Shown piece by piece: positions 61,914 through 64,000 of a DNA stretch of 64,000 nucleotides; positions within the stretch are counted from its first letter, which is position 1; each line of letters starts with the position of its first letter. Source of the stretch: Peristeroidobacter soli (lineage in GTDB: Bacteria; Pseudomonadota; Gammaproteobacteria; Steroidobacterales; Steroidobacteraceae); NCBI RefSeq assembly GCF_004138485.1, contig NZ_ML142848.1, positions 1,524,640 through 1,588,639 on the forward strand. The letters run 5' to 3'. A program made the position numbers and the translations under genes. The notes under the pieces were generated by a model. It was not told where the DNA came from. It made no database searches and worked only from the letters and a program-made list of their open reading frames with translations.

Positions 61914-64000
61914 TCAGGGCAGGGCCGTCCTGCCAGCAGATTTTTCAGTAACTTCTGCCTTGGTTTCAGCGGCGGCCCGACGCCGTAAGACATAACAGGC
62001 GTGGATGCGCGGGTTGCGCTCGAAGTCCTTCGGCAGCGTGCGCCGGCCGATATCCTCGATCTCGAATGCGGCGAGCCCGTCGCGATCCAGGCGAAAACGC
62101 GTGTAATTGTTCGAGAACACGATGGTGCCATCAGGGGTCAACAGCTGTGCAGCAAGCGTCAATAGCTCGACGTGGTCCCGCTGCACGTCGAAGTCCTGGT
62201 CCATGCGTTTGGAGCGTGAGTGCGTCGGCGGATCGATGAACATCAGATCCCAACGTCGCGATTTGTCACATTGCTCGCGCAGCCAGGCCAGGCAGTCGGC
62301 CTGCACGAAGCCGTGCTCCGGGCCGGCGAGATTGTTCAAGGCCAGATTGCGCTTGGCCCATTCGAGATAAGTTCGGGACATATCCACCGTCGTCGACGAC
62401 GCGGCACCGCCGCCCGCCGCATAAACAGTCGCCGTGCCCGTGTAAGCAAACAAATTCAAGAAACGTTTGCCACGCGCCAGCTCGCCGACATGACGACGCG
62501 TCAGCCGGTGATCCAGAAACAGCCCGGTATCCAGATAGTCGGTGAAATTCACCGTGAACCGGTACGGCTGCTCGCGGACGATGTGATATTCGCGCTCGTT
62601 ATCGAGCTTCTCGTATTGAGTACCGTCTTTCTGCTGGCGACGCTCGCGAATGAACAGGCGATCCGCGGCGAGGCCCAATTCGTGCGGAATCACGGCCAGC
62701 GCTTCATTTCGGCGCGCACGCGCCGCTTTCGGCTCAATCGTCTTCGGCGGGGCGTACTCCTGCACGACGACCCAGCGGTCATCTTCGCCATTGCCGTACT
62801 GGTCGATGGCGAACGCGTACTCGGGCATGTCCGCATCGTAGATGCGGTAACAATCGACGTTCTCGCGCCGCGCCCAGTCCTGCATCGTCTTGATGTTTTT
62901 GCGTAAACGATTGGCGAACATCTGTGCGCCAGGCCGCTCGCGCACCTGGGCCGCATCCGGCGGCGGCTTGCGCTCACCGATGTAATCGGCAGGCGTTACC
63001 TCGAAGCGCAACAGCCGGCACTCGATGCGCCCGTTGAACAGCGTGTGCGTCCGGCGCGCATTGATGCCGACGGCTTTGGCCAGCGGCGGATTGCCCGTCA
63101 ACACTGCCGCCTTCCACCCCTCGAAGTGCTCGCGCAACTTCGCGCCCAATGTTTGATAGAGCGCCTGCAATCGATCCTGTTCACCGATGCGCTCGCCATA
63201 CGGCGGATTGGTGACCACCAGCCCGGTCGCCGCCTCGCTCTGACGCGTCAGCTGCTCCAGATCGCGTCGTTCGATATGTACAACTCCACGCAGCTTCGCG
63301 CGTTCGACGTTCTCGATCGCTGCGCGCACCGCAGTCGCGTCAGCGTCGTAGCCACGCAATGTGACTTTCCTCGTCGCCGCCGCTTCCCGGCGATCGCGAG
63401 CTTCCTGGATCAGCCGTTCCCACAACGCACGATCGTGACCGCGCCAGCGAATGAAACCGAAGTAGCTCCGCAACAGCCCGGGCGCCACGTCCAGCGCCAT
63501 CAGCGCGGCTTCGATGGGCAGCGTGCCCGAGCCGCACATGGGATCGACCAGATCGCCGCCTTGCTCGGCGATGGCGGGCCAGCCACAGCGAAGCAATACG
63601 GCCGCGGCCAGATTCTCCTTCAAAGGCGCAGCGACACCCCGGGCGCGATAGGCGCGTCGATGCAAGCTGTCGCCGGAAAGATCCAGGCTGACGGTGGCAC
63701 GATCGCGATCGAGCCGCACATCGATGCGAACATCGGGCTGCTCCAGCTGCACGGACGGACGCTCGCCGGTTCGCTCACGAAATTGATCGACGATGGCGTC
63801 CTTGGTCTTCAGCGCCCCGAAATGCGTGTGCGTGATGCCGCTCGACGAGCCGCCGAAATCGATGGCGAGCGTGCCTGTCGGATTGAGGTGTTGTTGCCAG
63901 TCGATGCTCGAGATGCCCTGATACAGCTCTTCTTGAGTCGCGGCCGGAAATGTCCCGAGAGGCAACAGCACCCGACTCGCCGTACGAGACCACAAGCACG
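61914..64000 (-). CDS. rlmL: 23S rRNA methyltransferase RlmL (RlmKL), 5' end beyond window
   Basis: About 695 residues of a two-domain methyltransferase that modifies 23S rRNA at G2445 (N2) and G2069 (N7). The THUMP/N-terminal part starts mid-domain (WSRTASRVLLPLG). The RlmL-like catalytic motif is VVTNPPYGERIG, with cofactor site DLVDPMCGSGTLPIEAAL. The C-terminal RlmK-like half has FLNLFAYTGTATVYAAGGGA and FIDPPTHSRSKRM. About 50 N-terminal residues, including the start codon, lie right of the window. The fused two-domain form is typical of gammaproteobacteria. The Lys-rich end is slightly extended (ETKAEVTEKSAGRTALP). Confidence 0.95.
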   Translation of the reverse strand, partial: CLWSRTASRVLLPLGTFPAATQEELYQGISSIDWQQHLNPTGTLAIDFGGSSSGITHTHFGALKTKDAIVDQFRERTGERPSVQLEQPDVRIDVRLDRDRATVSLDLSGDSLHRRAYRARGVAAPLKENLAAAVLLRCGWPAIAEQGGDLVDPMCGSGTLPIEAALMALDVAPGLLRSYFGFIRWRGHDRALWERLIQEARDRREAAATRKVTLRGYDADATAVRAAIENVERAKLRGVVHIERRDLEQLTRQSEAATGLVVTNPPYGERIGEQDRLQALYQTLGAKLREHFEGWKAAVLTGNPPLAKAVGINARRTHTLFNGRIECRLLRFEVTPADYIGERKPPPDAAQVRERPGAQMFANRLRKNIKTMQDWARRENVDCYRIYDADMPEYAFAIDQYGNGEDDRWVVVQEYAPPKTIEPKAARARRNEALAVIPHELGLAADRLFIRERRQQKDGTQYEKLDNEREYHIVREQPYRFTVNFTDYLDTGLFLDHRLTRRHVGELARGKRFLNLFAYTGTATVYAAGGGAASSTTVDMSRTYLEWAKRNLALNNLAGPEHGFVQADCLAWLREQCDKSRRWDLMFIDPPTHSRSKRMDQDFDVQRDHVELLTLAAQLLTPDGTIVFSNNYTRFRLDRDGLAAFEIEDIGRRTLPKDFERNPRIHACYVLRRRAAAETKAEVTEKSAGRTALP

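Noticed and set aside
1-64000. tRNA, rRNA or other well-known structured RNA genes
   Set aside because: No cloverleaf, conserved GGTTCGAATCC-type arm or rRNA segment was seen by eye on either strand; weakly diverged RNAs could be missed without a covariance search.

Overview
The window is about 64 kb of high-GC Gram-negative chromosome. It carries lipid A/Kdo/LPS-core genes, two TonB-dependent receptors, a FecI/FecR pair, opgD, icd with aceK, a PotFGHI-type putrescine importer with gamma-glutamylputrescine genes, queD and rlmL. This gene set, with strong G/C preference at third codon positions, points to a gammaproteobacterium. My best guess is the Steroidobacter/Nevskiales/Xanthomonadales neighbourhood, judged from protein style and not from any search. 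There are no rRNA or tRNA genes, no insertion sequence and no CRISPR array.

Layout. 1-6.6 kb: the end-truncated M48 protease, a palindrome-rich tandem repeat block, an RcnB-like protein, opgD, and a large TonB receptor. 6.8-15.4 kb: an envelope block with a stand-alone MEDS sensor protein, waaA, two tandem LpxL-type acyltransferases, kdkA, a GT9 heptosyltransferase, a WaaE-like GT2, a CDP-glycerol glycerophosphotransferase homologue, a DUF6165 protein and a PAP2 phosphatase. 15.6-21 kb: an OmpR/histidine-kinase pair, then icd followed by the kinase/phosphatase gene aceK, with a large nested inverted repeat between them. 21-29.9 kb: a small outer-membrane barrel, a secreted amidohydrolase, a membrane LytTR regulator followed by three AlgR-box-like direct repeats and a two-subunit molybdopterin oxidoreductase, a DUF962 protein, a luciferase-like flavoenzyme, and a secreted protein with an internal duplication. 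30-34.2 kb: a DUF4143-type ATPase behind a perfect dyad, a degraded sigma-factor/S9-peptidase mosaic, and a trans-sulfuration PLP enzyme.

34.2-43.2 kb: a compact transcription unit (promoter, 16-codon ORF, stem-loops, intrinsic terminator) lies directly upstream of an orphan AAA+ ATPase. Next comes a tightly packed three-gene operon (TonB siderophore-type receptor with STN domain, SxxK serine hydrolase, N-acyl-D-amino-acid-deacylase-like protein), divergent from fecI-fecR. I read it as a FecIR-controlled import-and-digest locus. 43.2-58.7 kb: a methionine-type aminotransferase and a polyamine block (potFGHI, spuC-like aminotransferase, puuA, puuD, a second puuA-like gene, puuB). The block is interrupted by a giant beta-propeller/amidohydrolase and a 33-bp inverted-repeat element. 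58.8-64 kb: a REC-PAS-kinase-REC hybrid, queD, a Cys-rich small protein and rlmL, which runs off the right edge.

The items most worth follow-up are the small ORF/terminator unit at 34.3-34.5 kb, the FecIR import-and-digest locus, the AlgR-like boxes at 24.24-24.29 kb, and the structured icd-aceK intergenic region. All functional calls are by reading the sequence; no database search was possible.
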